Source: SHLQ01 sp964610745 (GTDB lineage Bacteria; Actinomycetota; Acidimicrobiia; Acidimicrobiales; SHLQ01). From it: DNA of 64,000 nucleotides. Positions 35,621 through 44,292 of the stretch are shown in pieces. The notes beneath the pieces were generated by a model. It was not told the origin of the DNA. It worked only from the letters and a program-made list of their open reading frames with translations, and made no database searches. The stretch covers positions 1 through 64,000 of the forward strand of contig CAZSYL010000009.1 of NCBI GenBank assembly GCA_964610745.1, given 5' to 3'. Positions within the stretch are counted from its first letter, which is position 1, and each line of letters starts with the position of its first letter. A program made the position numbers and the translations under genes.

Positions 35621-35953
35621 TCATAGCGTGCTCGTTCCGCGGAACAGCTCGAGATCTTCGAGTTCTGCGAACAATCGTTGGATATGGACCCCGGTGGCGT
35701 CCGGATTGACGAGGGCCTCGCGTGCGATGGTCCGTAGGAGCCCGACGGTTAGACCATCGCCGTTGCGGAGCCATGGCGCTGCGGTCATCGAAGCGAGCTC
35801 GGCACTCGCGGCAGCAAGGTACGGTGTGATGTTGTCCGCAAGCTCGTCAACCTTGAACGTGCCGAGCTTGTGGGCCAATTCAGCGGAAGTCACCGATGAT
35901 GGCTCGAAAGTGGTCCATTTAACGTGTATTGGGTCTGTAGTGGTGGTGTTCAT
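35621..35953 (-). CDS. Small hypothetical protein divergent from the MocR regulator
   Basis: This protein has 110 residues from the ATG at 35953, 19 bases from the divergent MocR start. It looks soluble and mainly helical ('SAELAHKLGTFKVDELADNI', 'QRLFAELEDLELF'), without signal peptide, membrane segment or recognisable motif. A GCATTATAGA box lies just upstream on its strand, which suggests a leaderless transcript that overlaps the MocR promoter. The close divergent pairing suggests that the MocR protein controls it. Function unknown. Confidence 0.6.
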   Translation of the reverse strand: MNTTTTDPIHVKWTTFEPSSVTSAELAHKLGTFKVDELADNITPYLAAASAELASMTAAPWLRNGDGLTVGLLRTIAREALVNPDATGVHIQRLFAELEDLELFRGTSTL

Positions 35954-35958
35954 GTCTC

Positions 35959-35964
35959 TATAAT
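35959..35964 (+). promoter_or_regulatory. -10 element TATAAT of the MocR gene, leaderless start
   Basis: A perfect TATAAT ends eight bases before the ATG at 35973, so transcription should start at or next to the A of the start codon. No ribosome site is present, as expected for a leaderless actinobacterial gene. No good -35 is visible. Confidence 0.6.
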
Positions 35965-35972
35965 GCAGACCA

Positions 35973-37418
35973 ATGGTGCAGACATCGATAGCCAATTCCG
36001 GGAAACTGGGTACCAATCGAGTGGTCCAATTGCTGGGCCAATGGTCCAATGGATCAGGTGCGCTTTACCGCCAGCTCGCTGGCGCGCTCACGACGTTGAT
36101 CGACGATGGCAGTCTGCGCACCGGCGACCGGCTGCCGGCCGAACGTTCACTCGCTCAAGCACTGTCCGTTTCGCGCGGCACGGTCGTCAAAGCGTTCGAA
36201 CTGCTCGAAGCCGAAGACAGCGTCACCCGAGTCCAGGGAAGTGGAACGACCGTTAACGGTCCTCGGATATCGAGTGCGAAAAAGGATTCCTTTGTCGGCG
36301 AACGGTTGTGGGTAGCCGAGGGTGGCGCGCTCGACCTTCTCAAAGCAATACCAAGGCTGTTACCCGGCACCGCTGCTTTGGTGGACGCGATCGATCTGCG
36401 CAGGTACACGAGCGATCTGAATGGCTCGGAACCTCTGGGCTGGTGGAAACTCAGAGAGTTGATCGCGGAGCTTCACACATCGCAAGGCCTCTTGACGTCG
36501 CCGCACCAAGTCATGGTGACGAGCGGCGCCCAGCAGGCAATCGCTCTCGTGGTCAACTCGATGGTGCAGCCAGGTGACGTCGTCATTGGTGAGGACGACA
36601 CCTGGCCGGGCCTGATCGACGTGGTTCGCCAGCGAGGCGCCAGGTTCGAGCCGGTGAAGATGGACCAGGGTGGGATCATCATCGCTGATCTTGAGGCAAA
36701 GGTCGATCGGTTCAGGCCAGCGCTTATTGCACTCAACCCGCAGCAGCAAAATCCCACCGGAACCCGACTGCCGATCGATCGGGTCCGTGCGGTGGCCGAT
36801 ATTGCGCTCCGCTATCGAATACCGGTTCTGGAAGACCGGGTCGCAGCCGACCTGACCTTCGACGGCAGGCACCTGCCAGCGATCGATGAGTTTGATACCG
36901 GTGGGTATGGCATGACGGTGGGATCGATCTGCAAGATTGCTTGGCCAGGTCTTCGGCTCGGGTGGCTGCGAGCAGACGCGCAGGTCATCAACCGTATTCG
37001 GTCGCACAAGGCCGTTCTCGATATGTTCAGCCCAGCGATCAGCCAAATGCTCGGTATCGAGATCATCGAACGGTATGACGACTTCGTTGCGGAACGTCTT
37101 GCCGACCTACGAGCCTCGGCCGACGTCGTGATTCGGCGCCTGGACGACGACTTCCCCGACTGGTCGTTCCTGGCCCCACGCGGTGGATATTCGGTCTGGG
37201 TCAACCTTCCCGACGATGTGTCCGCTGATGCCTTTGTACAAGCCGCCGGTGTACAGGGAGTTCTCGTGGCATCGGGGCGCGCGTTCTGCCCGAGTGATGC
37301 CGACTGTTCAAACATTCGTATCCCATTTACTGCACCACCAGATGTACTCGAGGCAGCGATGGACCGTCTCGCTGAAACTTGGCGGCTCTTTCGCTCCAGG
37401 ACCCACCAGGGGAGTTAG
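35973..37418 (+). CDS. MocR-family transcriptional regulator (GntR HTH + PLP aminotransferase domain)
   Basis: This 481-residue protein has an N-terminal winged helix of GntR type ('LYRQLAGALTTLIDDG', 'LPAERSLAQALSVSRGTVVKAFELL', about 30-95) joined to a fold-type I aminotransferase-like domain with 'VTSGAQQAIALVV' (about 180), 'NPQQQNPTGTRLP' (about 253) and the PLP lysine in 'GSICKIAWPGLRLGW' (about 321). MocR proteins sense PLP or amino acids and usually control a neighbouring gene. Here the divergent 110-residue gene, 19 bases away, is the obvious candidate. Three copies of TGGTCCAWT around the start may be its operators. Confidence 0.9.
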   Translation: MVQTSIANSGKLGTNRVVQLLGQWSNGSGALYRQLAGALTTLIDDGSLRTGDRLPAERSLAQALSVSRGTVVKAFELLEAEDSVTRVQGSGTTVNGPRISSAKKDSFVGERLWVAEGGALDLLKAIPRLLPGTAALVDAIDLRRYTSDLNGSEPLGWWKLRELIAELHTSQGLLTSPHQVMVTSGAQQAIALVVNSMVQPGDVVIGEDDTWPGLIDVVRQRGARFEPVKMDQGGIIIADLEAKVDRFRPALIALNPQQQNPTGTRLPIDRVRAVADIALRYRIPVLEDRVAADLTFDGRHLPAIDEFDTGGYGMTVGSICKIAWPGLRLGWLRADAQVINRIRSHKAVLDMFSPAISQMLGIEIIERYDDFVAERLADLRASADVVIRRLDDDFPDWSFLAPRGGYSVWVNLPDDVSADAFVQAAGVQGVLVASGRAFCPSDADCSNIRIPFTAPPDVLEAAMDRLAETWRLFRSRTHQGS

Positions 37419-37447
37419 TCGACGTTCGCTCCCACGTTGCCTACACT
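37419..37447 (+). promoter_or_regulatory. Putative promoter of the fumarase gene
   Basis: TCGACG (37419-37424) and TACACT (37442-37447) are separated by exactly 17 bases and match the -35 and -10 consensus at four and five positions respectively. The fumarase ATG is 60 bases downstream, with an AAGGAG ribosome site at 37491-37496. Confidence 0.45.
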
Positions 37448-37506
37448 CAGCTCGGCGGCGGTCAGAAACGCGCCGCTGATGCCAACGACCAAGGAGTTAG
37501 CACCCG

Positions 37507-38898
37507 ATGAAAGTACGCATCGAAAGTGACACGATCGGCGATATTTCGGTCCCCGACGAGCGCTACTGGGGAGCGCAGACTCAGCGCAGCCTCCAGAACT
37601 TCGACATCGGTGGTCAGACCATGCCGATGGAACTCATCCGAGCCTTCGCCCATCTGAAGAAGGCAGCGGCTCAGGTGAACGTCGACCTTGCGGACTTCGA
37701 CGCGGACAAGGCCAACGCGATCGTTTCGGTGTGCGACGAAATTCTCGAGGGTAAGCACGACGGCGAATTTCCGCTCGTGGTCTGGCAGACCGGCTCGGGC
37801 ACGCAGAGCAATATGAATGTCAATGAGGTCATTGCGAACCGCGCCACTGAGCTCCTCGGTGGCGACTTCAGAGCCGAGAAGCTCGTGAAGGCAAACGACG
37901 ATGTGAACAAGAGCCAGAGCTCGAACGACACCTTCCCGACCGCAATGCACATCGCAACCTACGAGGCGGTCGTCGAACAGATGCTGCCAAACGTGCAGTT
38001 GCTCCACGACACGCTGGCGGCGAAATCGAAGGCCTTCGCGAAGATCATCAAGACCGGACGAACGCACCTGATGGACGCAACTCCCATCACCCTCGGCCAG
38101 GAGTTCAGCGGTTATGCCACTCAGCTCGAACGAGGCATGGAGGCCGTGAACGACAGCCTTGTTCGCCTCCGCGAGCTCGCGCTTGGCGGCACGGCGGTTG
38201 GCACAGGGCTAAACACACCCGACGGCTACGACGTTGCGGTCGCTGCTCGCATCGCTGAGCTCACCGGCCATCCGTTCATCACCGCCGAGAACAAGTTCGA
38301 AGCGCTCAGCGCCCATGATGCAATGGTCGAGATGAGCGGATCGCTGAAGCGTCTTGCCGTCAGCCTGATGCACATCGCGAACAACGTCCGAATGCTGGCC
38401 AGCGGACCCCGTACCTCGATTGGTGAGATCACCATTCCGGCGAACGAACCTGGTAGCTCGATCATGCCAGGAAAGGTGAACCCAACTCAGTGCGAGGCGC
38501 TCAGTATGGTTTGTGTCCAGGTGATCGGCAACGACACGGCTGTCGCCTTTGGCGGAGCCCAGGGGCACTACCAGCTCAACGTCTTCAAACCGGTCATTGC
38601 TTACAACGTGCTGCTCAGCGCGCGGCTCATCGGCGATGCGTGCAAGAGCTTCAACGACAATAGTGCAGTCGGCATCGAGCCCAACCAGGCTCGCATCGAC
38701 GAGCTGTTGGGCAAGAGCCTCATGCTCGTGACCGCGTTGAACGGCACGATTGGCTACTACAAGGCCGCCGAGATTGCTCAGACAGCTCATGCGAACGGCA
38801 CGACGCTTCGAGAAGAAGCCCTCGCGCTCGGGTACCTGACCGCTGAAGAGTTCGACGACATCGTCGTGCCCGCCAAGATGGTCGGCAAGATCGATTAA
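37507..38898 (+). CDS. fumC: Fumarate hydratase class II
   Basis: This 463-residue protein is the normal size for FumC. The N-terminus 'DTIGDISVPDERYWGAQTQRSL', the substrate-site segment 'TGSGTQSNMNVNEVIANRA' (about 97-115), 'KSQSSNDTFPTAMH' and the superfamily signature 'GSSIMPGKVNP' (about 317-327) are all present. It interconverts fumarate and L-malate in the TCA cycle without an iron-sulfur cluster. The 'HIANNVRMLASGPR' region separates it from argininosuccinate lyase and aspartase. It is followed after 11 bases by the kinase-like gene. Confidence 0.95.
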   Translation: MKVRIESDTIGDISVPDERYWGAQTQRSLQNFDIGGQTMPMELIRAFAHLKKAAAQVNVDLADFDADKANAIVSVCDEILEGKHDGEFPLVVWQTGSGTQSNMNVNEVIANRATELLGGDFRAEKLVKANDDVNKSQSSNDTFPTAMHIATYEAVVEQMLPNVQLLHDTLAAKSKAFAKIIKTGRTHLMDATPITLGQEFSGYATQLERGMEAVNDSLVRLRELALGGTAVGTGLNTPDGYDVAVAARIAELTGHPFITAENKFEALSAHDAMVEMSGSLKRLAVSLMHIANNVRMLASGPRTSIGEITIPANEPGSSIMPGKVNPTQCEALSMVCVQVIGNDTAVAFGGAQGHYQLNVFKPVIAYNVLLSARLIGDACKSFNDNSAVGIEPNQARIDELLGKSLMLVTALNGTIGYYKAAEIAQTAHANGTTLREEALALGYLTAEEFDDIVVPAKMVGKID

Positions 38899-38909
38899 CA
38901 AGCGAGCTC

Positions 38910-39884
38910 ATGGCCGACATCGAGGCAGTGGTGTGTGAGGCGACCGGCGCACCAAACGTCGTTAGCTCCGAAGTCGTCCAAAGTCTGTGGAGTGGATACG
39001 GCCAAATCGTGCGGTGTTTTCTCGACTACGAGCAATGGTCAAGCGTCATCGTCAAGCATGTGCGCTTCCCAGATGAGCGGGACCATCCGCGCGGCTGGAC
39101 AACCGATCTCTCCCACGATCGCAAGGTTGAGTCTTACGAAGTCGAGACCGCATGGTACGACCACTATGCCGAGCGATGTTCGGACGGTTGTCGGGTGCCT
39201 CGATGCCTGGCGCTTGAGGCGAGCGATGACGAGGTCATCATGGTGCTCGAAGATCTCGACTCGTCGGGTTTTGCCAGACGGAGCCACGACATCACGAACG
39301 ACGAGATCGATGCGTGTCTCTCGTGGTTGGCAAACTTCCATGCCGCATTCTTGGGGGAGCAGCCCGACGAGCTGTGGGACACAGGCACGTACTGGCATCT
39401 CGCAACCCGTCCGGACGAATTCGACGCGCTCGAAGAAGGTCGACTCAAGGCAGCGGCGGCTTCCATCGACCGTCAGCTTGCCGAGAGCCCGTTTCAGACC
39501 TTCGTCCATGGCGACGCCAAACTCGCCAACTTTTGCTTTAGCGACGACCAAAGCGCAGCCGCCGCAGTCGACTTTCAATACGTCGGCGGTGGCATTGGTA
39601 TGAAGGACGTTGCGTACTTCATCTCCAGCTGCCTCGACGAGGACGAAAGCGAGGCGCTGGCGCCCGCTCTGCTCGATCGTTACTTTGCCTTGCTGCGAGA
39701 AGCCCTGGAACGTTCTGGAAATGGTGTCGACTTTGACGCGTTGGAGCAGAACTGGCGAGAGCTCTACCCGGTCGCCTGGACTGACTTCTATCGGTTTCTC
39801 CAAGGATGGAGCCCTGGTCATTGGAAACTGCACCGCTACAGCGAAGGGCTCGCACGTCAGGTGCTCGATGGGCTGGAACGGTGA
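38910..39884 (+). CDS. Aminoglycoside-phosphotransferase/choline-kinase-like protein
   Basis: This 324-residue protein-kinase-like fold protein has the catalytic loop 'FVHGDAKLANFCF' (about 200-212; Asp base and Asn metal ligand) and a metal-binding Asp in 'AVDFQYVGGG' (about 224), in the style of the ecdysteroid-kinase/DUF1679 and APH families. It probably phosphorylates a small hydroxylated metabolite. The stop overlaps the GTG start of the phosphatase-like gene as GTGA, so kinase and phosphatase are co-translated, suggesting they act on related compounds. Substrate unknown. Confidence 0.82.
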   Translation: MADIEAVVCEATGAPNVVSSEVVQSLWSGYGQIVRCFLDYEQWSSVIVKHVRFPDERDHPRGWTTDLSHDRKVESYEVETAWYDHYAERCSDGCRVPRCLALEASDDEVIMVLEDLDSSGFARRSHDITNDEIDACLSWLANFHAAFLGEQPDELWDTGTYWHLATRPDEFDALEEGRLKAAAASIDRQLAESPFQTFVHGDAKLANFCFSDDQSAAAAVDFQYVGGGIGMKDVAYFISSCLDEDESEALAPALLDRYFALLREALERSGNGVDFDALEQNWRELYPVAWTDFYRFLQGWSPGHWKLHRYSEGLARQVLDGLER

Positions 39885-40753
39885 AGCTCACCAACAGCGA
39901 CCTTCGCCAACTGGCCGACCTTGCCGTTTCGGCTGCACGTGAGGCGGGACAGATGATCGCTCGCTCGCGACCACAAGATATGCAATACAAAACCGACGCT
40001 GGCAGTCCTGCTTCACAGGTGGTCACCGAGACCGATCAACGCTCGGAACGTCTCATCCTCGCGGCGCTGCGCCCTACGCTGATTCCCTTCGAGCTGGGGA
40101 TGTTGACCGAAGAACAAGTCGATGATGGAAGTCGGCTGGCGACCGACTACTTCTGGTCGATCGACCCGTTGGACGGCACACTTCCATTCATTGAAGGAGT
40201 GCCGGGTTATGCGGTCTCGATTGCCTTGGTCGCACGAGACGGCACGCCATGGATCGGCGTGATGTATGACCCGGTCGAAGAAGTGCTCCTGGCCGCGATC
40301 AAAGGTGCTGGGGTGTCTCGTGATGGCGAACCATGGCCGACCGAACCCCAACCTGCGGCGCGGGTCTTGTCGGTGTTCGCCGACCGAAGCTTCCTCGTCG
40401 CCCAAGATCGCGATCGTGTCCTCAACGCGCTGGAAAGTCTGGCCCAAGACCGCGGGCTGGAGGGTGTGGAAGTCCACGCGACCGGGGGAGCGGTGATGAA
40501 CGCAACGAGGGTCCTCTTGAACCCACCCGCATGCTACTTCAAGTTTCCCGCACCCTCAGGCGGTGGCAGCGTGTGGGATTTTGCCGCTACCGCATGCATC
40601 TTCAACGAAGTTGGTGCGGTCGCTACCGATATCTACGGCAAGCCACTCGACCTGAACCGTTTGGACGGGACGCTGATGAACCACCGAGGAGTGCTCTTCG
40701 CCGATGACGAGGGGCTCGCACGAGGGATACGGGCGCTTTACCCGACGAGCTAG
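39881..40753 (+). CDS. Inositol-monophosphatase-family phosphatase
   Basis: This protein has 290 residues from the GTG at 39881, coupled to the upstream kinase-like gene. It has the metal-binding 'LTEEQ' (about 92-96), 'WSIDPLDGTLPFIEGVPGY' (about 116-134) and a late 'GSVWDFAATACIFNEVGA' segment, equivalent to the WDxAA motif of the family. The family includes inositol-1-phosphatase, CysQ and histidinol-phosphatase; the second signature is less typical, so I leave the substrate open. Mg-dependent phosphate ester cleavage in the cytosol is the expected reaction. Confidence 0.85.
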   Translation: MKLTNSDLRQLADLAVSAAREAGQMIARSRPQDMQYKTDAGSPASQVVTETDQRSERLILAALRPTLIPFELGMLTEEQVDDGSRLATDYFWSIDPLDGTLPFIEGVPGYAVSIALVARDGTPWIGVMYDPVEEVLLAAIKGAGVSRDGEPWPTEPQPAARVLSVFADRSFLVAQDRDRVLNALESLAQDRGLEGVEVHATGGAVMNATRVLLNPPACYFKFPAPSGGGSVWDFAATACIFNEVGAVATDIYGKPLDLNRLDGTLMNHRGVLFADDEGLARGIRALYPTS

Positions 40754-40885
40754 CTGTTCTCCGTTGGACAGGCCGGTTCCCTGGTCGTGCGCGCACTGGT
40801 TGAAAGCGATCACTGAACCTGTCGGTGAAGCAACACACTGCCCATGTTCGTGACCCGGCCAGACGATGAGGGGTCGGGCGCCGGT

Positions 40886-42334
40886 TCAGTTCGTCGGAGC
40901 CTCTTGAACAGCAGCGCCAGAACCGGTGCGAAGCGCGACGACGAGCGCGAGGCCTGTCAACACGATTGCGACGAAGAACGTCAGTTGCCAACCGTCGATG
41001 AACGACCCAACGGCATTGGTCATACCTGCAAGATCGCCCAGCGGGACGTCGAAGCCGTTTGCTGTCATGACCCCGGTAACGATGGCGGTGGCACCCGCTT
41101 GTCCCGTCACGCTGCCGACGGTTCGATCGACGTTGCTGAACGCCCCACCCACCCCGAGCTGGTCTTGGGGGATTGCACCCATAAGAACACTGTTTGCGGG
41201 TACGTTCCACAAGCCCTGACCAATGCCGTTTCCAAGTGATGCCACCGAGACGATGGCCAGACTTGATTCCGCATCAACGGTTGCGAGCGCGACGAGGATG
41301 GCGATCTGGATGACGAGCCCGATCGACATCGGAATCCGAGCGCCGACACGGTCGTAGATTCGCCCCGCAGGCTCAGCTCCGAGCAACATGCCAAGAGCGA
41401 ACAGCGCCATGATTCCACCGGTGGTCTGGGTGGAGGCGTCGCGAACACCGAGCAAGTAGAACGGGATAAGAATCGTGATGGCCGATGATCCAATGAAGCC
41501 AACCGCGCGGAGGATGACAGCCCGTCGGAAGTCACCAATTTTGAAGAAGCGCAGATCGAGCATCGGGTGAGGTTGCGCCAGCTCGACTCGGACGAACGCG
41601 ACGAGCAACACAACCACAATCACGGCGCTGACGATCGTGATCGGCGAGCCCAGACCAATGCCAGCCGGATCGTTGAGCGTCAGAACAAAAATGGTGATCA
41701 ACGTCGATGCGAGTAGGGCTCCTCGTACGTCGAACTTATCCTCGCTCTTGAAGACCTGAGACGGGTCGTCCTTAATCCGGTCGACAACAGCAAAGGTCAG
41801 CGCTGTCGGGATTGCGAGCAGAAGAAACAGTGTCTTCCAGCTCACCACGGCGAGGAGCACCCCGCCGATCAGCGGCCCCAAACCAGCACCGAGTGCGATC
41901 GCGGTCATCTGTCCACCGAGGGCCAGGCCGCGTTCCTCGGGCGGAAACGCGGCGACCAGGATCCCGGTGCCGACCGCTTGTATCAACGTGTTTCCGATCG
42001 AGGTGATGATCCTCGCGATGATCAGGAAGACGAACGATGATGAGAGCCCGGTCAGGACCAGTCCGAGGCCGAACACGACCACACCCGCATGGAGTGTTCG
42101 TTGCCTGCCCAATCGGTCCGAAAGGCCACCGAGGGGCAGCAGGAAAGCTGCTGCGATAAGCGATTCGATAATGACGACCCAACCGACCGTACGCAGCATG
42201 ACGTCGAACTCTTCGGCGATGTCACGCAGTACCAGAAAGGACACCATCGAGGTCATCAAGATCACGAAGTAGGCGAGTCCAACCGCAATAAGAACGGTCC
42301 ACTTCGAGGGAGTTGGTGATCCGTCTGTTGCCAT
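40886..42334 (-). CDS. MFS transporter, DHA2-like drug/metabolite exporter
   Basis: This protein has 482 residues from the ATG at 42334; the upstream extension of the open frame looks like shadow. About 14 hydrophobic segments are visible, with the MFS loop motif 'GGLSDRLGRQRTLHAGVVVF' between helices 2 and 3 and 'GAGLGPLIGGVLLAVVSWKTLF', the antiporter-type motif C region of DHA2 proteins. It is expected to export small hydrophobic compounds with proton antiport. It converges with the phosphatase gene and no regulator is adjacent. Confidence 0.88.
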   Translation of the reverse strand: MATDGSPTPSKWTVLIAVGLAYFVILMTSMVSFLVLRDIAEEFDVMLRTVGWVVIIESLIAAAFLLPLGGLSDRLGRQRTLHAGVVVFGLGLVLTGLSSSFVFLIIARIITSIGNTLIQAVGTGILVAAFPPEERGLALGGQMTAIALGAGLGPLIGGVLLAVVSWKTLFLLLAIPTALTFAVVDRIKDDPSQVFKSEDKFDVRGALLASTLITIFVLTLNDPAGIGLGSPITIVSAVIVVVLLVAFVRVELAQPHPMLDLRFFKIGDFRRAVILRAVGFIGSSAITILIPFYLLGVRDASTQTTGGIMALFALGMLLGAEPAGRIYDRVGARIPMSIGLVIQIAILVALATVDAESSLAIVSVASLGNGIGQGLWNVPANSVLMGAIPQDQLGVGGAFSNVDRTVGSVTGQAGATAIVTGVMTANGFDVPLGDLAGMTNAVGSFIDGWQLTFFVAIVLTGLALVVALRTGSGAAVQEAPTN

Positions 42335-42395
42335 CTCGACAGAGTGTAGGGCTCGCCGTCCTTGAACTTCAGCCGAACGGTGAGGTCGACGGTGA

Positions 42396-44105
42396 TCAGC
42401 GCGCTCGTCGAGGGTCCTTGGTCGTTTTACCAATGCCGGGGTTGAAGGTGTTCGTGGGGTCGAGCTCCTCATAGAACGCACGCAATACGGAATCAGCTTC
42501 GTAGAGGTGGCCAACGTTGTGTTCTGCCGGATACTTGGCGCCGGACTCGGTCAATGACGCAAGCAATGCAGTCTTACGTGCCGCGATGTCAGTTCCCTTC
42601 ACATAGATGTAGTCCCGGTGGAAGACGTGGCAGAGGAAGTGCCCGTACACCAAGGCCACTTCCAACCCTTCGGCCGCCTCTCCCGACACCTCGCCGAGCC
42701 AGTCAGGGTCGTTGCTGCGAAGGGCCACATCGAGAGCGAGCACTTCTTCGGTGTGGCGATATCGCGTTGTTTGATAGCGCGGTGCTGCTCCCGCAGCGGC
42801 GAACCGATGGAGGATCGCGGCGAGTTGTTCCTCATCGTTACTTTCGTAGTAGTCGCTCGATGTCGACCGGCTCCAGGCTTCTGAGAGATACGAACGGGCT
42901 TCATCAATTCCGTCATCGGTCATGGCGAGGATGAGGAAGTGCTCGAAGCGATCTCGAAAGGCCAGCATTCGCTCCGGCAAATGTTGGGGTACGAGGCGGC
43001 CCACGCCGTACAGGAATCGGTCCGGGAGGTACTTCGGTAGGAACGGAACCCGGTTCAGCAGGTGTTCAGCTCGTGCCTTGATTGCATAGCCCGCGGGGAG
43101 GCGTTCTGTACCGAGGTGTTTGATCGCAAGAAAGACGTCCTTGCCGTACTTCTCGGCAATGTCGAACGTGGCGAGGTTGAGGTACTCGGCCATCTCCGGA
43201 AGGTGCTCAAAGTCGGTCAGGATCTTTCGTCGGAGTTCGGTGAACATCGACGGGTCGTTGGTGCCGAGGAAGAAGACTCTCTTCTGCTTTGGAGCAGGAA
43301 ACGTGTCGACTCGCACCGCGAACGCGGCGACCTTGCCTGCGCTGCCGCTGACGCCATGGAGTCGCGTCGGATCGGCGTTGTACCGCGATGGAAGGTCGGC
43401 ATCGACGGCCCGGACGCGCTCGACGTAGTTCCGATCGGACCCATGAGCGTCGAGTCGTCGAACCATGGCCGCGTCGATAGGCCCGGATTCGAGTTGGGTG
43501 AGGATTTCCTCGGGGGTTTCACCGAGCCCGTCGATTCCGAGTTCGTCCACCAGTTCAAGTTCTCCCTGGGCGTTGACCCGGGCGTACAAGGCAAGTTCGG
43601 TATATGCAGCCCCCCGTTTGCACAGGGCTCCTCCCGAGTTGTTGGCAATGCCCCCAACGACCGTGGCTCCAATGCTGCTCGACCCAATAACCGAATGTGG
43701 GACGCGGTCGACTGTGCGGAGCTCCTTTTCGAGTTCGTGGAGGGTGGACCCGGCAAGTGCCAGGGCCTGGCGGCCGTCGTCGAGCAGCTGGATTTTCTTC
43801 ATGCGGGTCACGTTGATCACGACGACCGGGCGTCCGTAGTCGAACCCCGACGGCGACGAACCTTCGGTCAGCCCCGTCTTGGCGGCCTGCATGATGATGG
43901 CGGCGCCCGCGGCCACACAAGCCTGAAGGCATTGCCACTGCTCGATTAGGGACCCGGGAAATACAACAGCGACCGCTTCACCAAGCCCGGAACGAAATCC
44001 CGAACGGTAGTACTGCGTTTGGTTGTCGGTGGTCGAAATGTGCGAGGAGCCGACGATTCCAGTGAGGCTATTGACAAGGTCGTCAGCTATTTCGTCTCGC
44101 TGCAT
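42396..44105 (-). CDS. dld: Quinone-dependent D-lactate dehydrogenase (Dld)
   Basis: This protein has 569 residues from the ATG at 44105, almost exactly the length of E. coli Dld (571). The FAD-binding half shows 'VVINVTRMKKIQLLDDGRQALALAGSTLHELE' split around residues 95-126 and 'GSSSIGATVVGGIANNSGGALCKRGAAYTE' around 138-167, followed by the membrane-binding domain typical of Dld ('PPKYL'-like 'FLPKYLPDRFLYG') and the C-terminal 'DPTNTFNPGIGKT'. It is a peripheral membrane flavoenzyme that oxidises D-lactate to pyruvate and passes electrons to quinone. It stands alone; 187 bases upstream hold its promoter. Confidence 0.92.
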   Translation of the reverse strand: MQRDEIADDLVNSLTGIVGSSHISTTDNQTQYYRSGFRSGLGEAVAVVFPGSLIEQWQCLQACVAAGAAIIMQAAKTGLTEGSSPSGFDYGRPVVVINVTRMKKIQLLDDGRQALALAGSTLHELEKELRTVDRVPHSVIGSSSIGATVVGGIANNSGGALCKRGAAYTELALYARVNAQGELELVDELGIDGLGETPEEILTQLESGPIDAAMVRRLDAHGSDRNYVERVRAVDADLPSRYNADPTRLHGVSGSAGKVAAFAVRVDTFPAPKQKRVFFLGTNDPSMFTELRRKILTDFEHLPEMAEYLNLATFDIAEKYGKDVFLAIKHLGTERLPAGYAIKARAEHLLNRVPFLPKYLPDRFLYGVGRLVPQHLPERMLAFRDRFEHFLILAMTDDGIDEARSYLSEAWSRSTSSDYYESNDEEQLAAILHRFAAAGAAPRYQTTRYRHTEEVLALDVALRSNDPDWLGEVSGEAAEGLEVALVYGHFLCHVFHRDYIYVKGTDIAARKTALLASLTESGAKYPAEHNVGHLYEADSVLRAFYEELDPTNTFNPGIGKTTKDPRRAR

Positions 44106-44292
44106 ATGCTTCGATCCGTCCACGTCTCGGCTCTCCTGGGGCGTGGCCCGAAGGTAGCAAAGTGGTCGATGTGGACTGATAGGTCGACCCGTCATATGGT
44201 CGAAAAATCGTTCAGCGGTTCCTAAGCGGCGACTCACGCACTCCGAGCGGGTGTTCAGCGGCACGTAACCGTCGGCCGTTTTGCGCCCACAA

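Noticed and set aside
36360..37046. 228-codon minus-strand frame
   Set aside because: Shadow of the MocR gene.
40850..40885. GACCC...GGGTC hairpin between the convergent phosphatase and MFS genes
   Set aside because: Only five base pairs, a 14-base loop and no T-run; not enough for a terminator call.
43062..43949. 295-codon plus-strand frame
   Set aside because: It lies entirely within the D-lactate dehydrogenase gene on the opposite strand, which has full family motifs.
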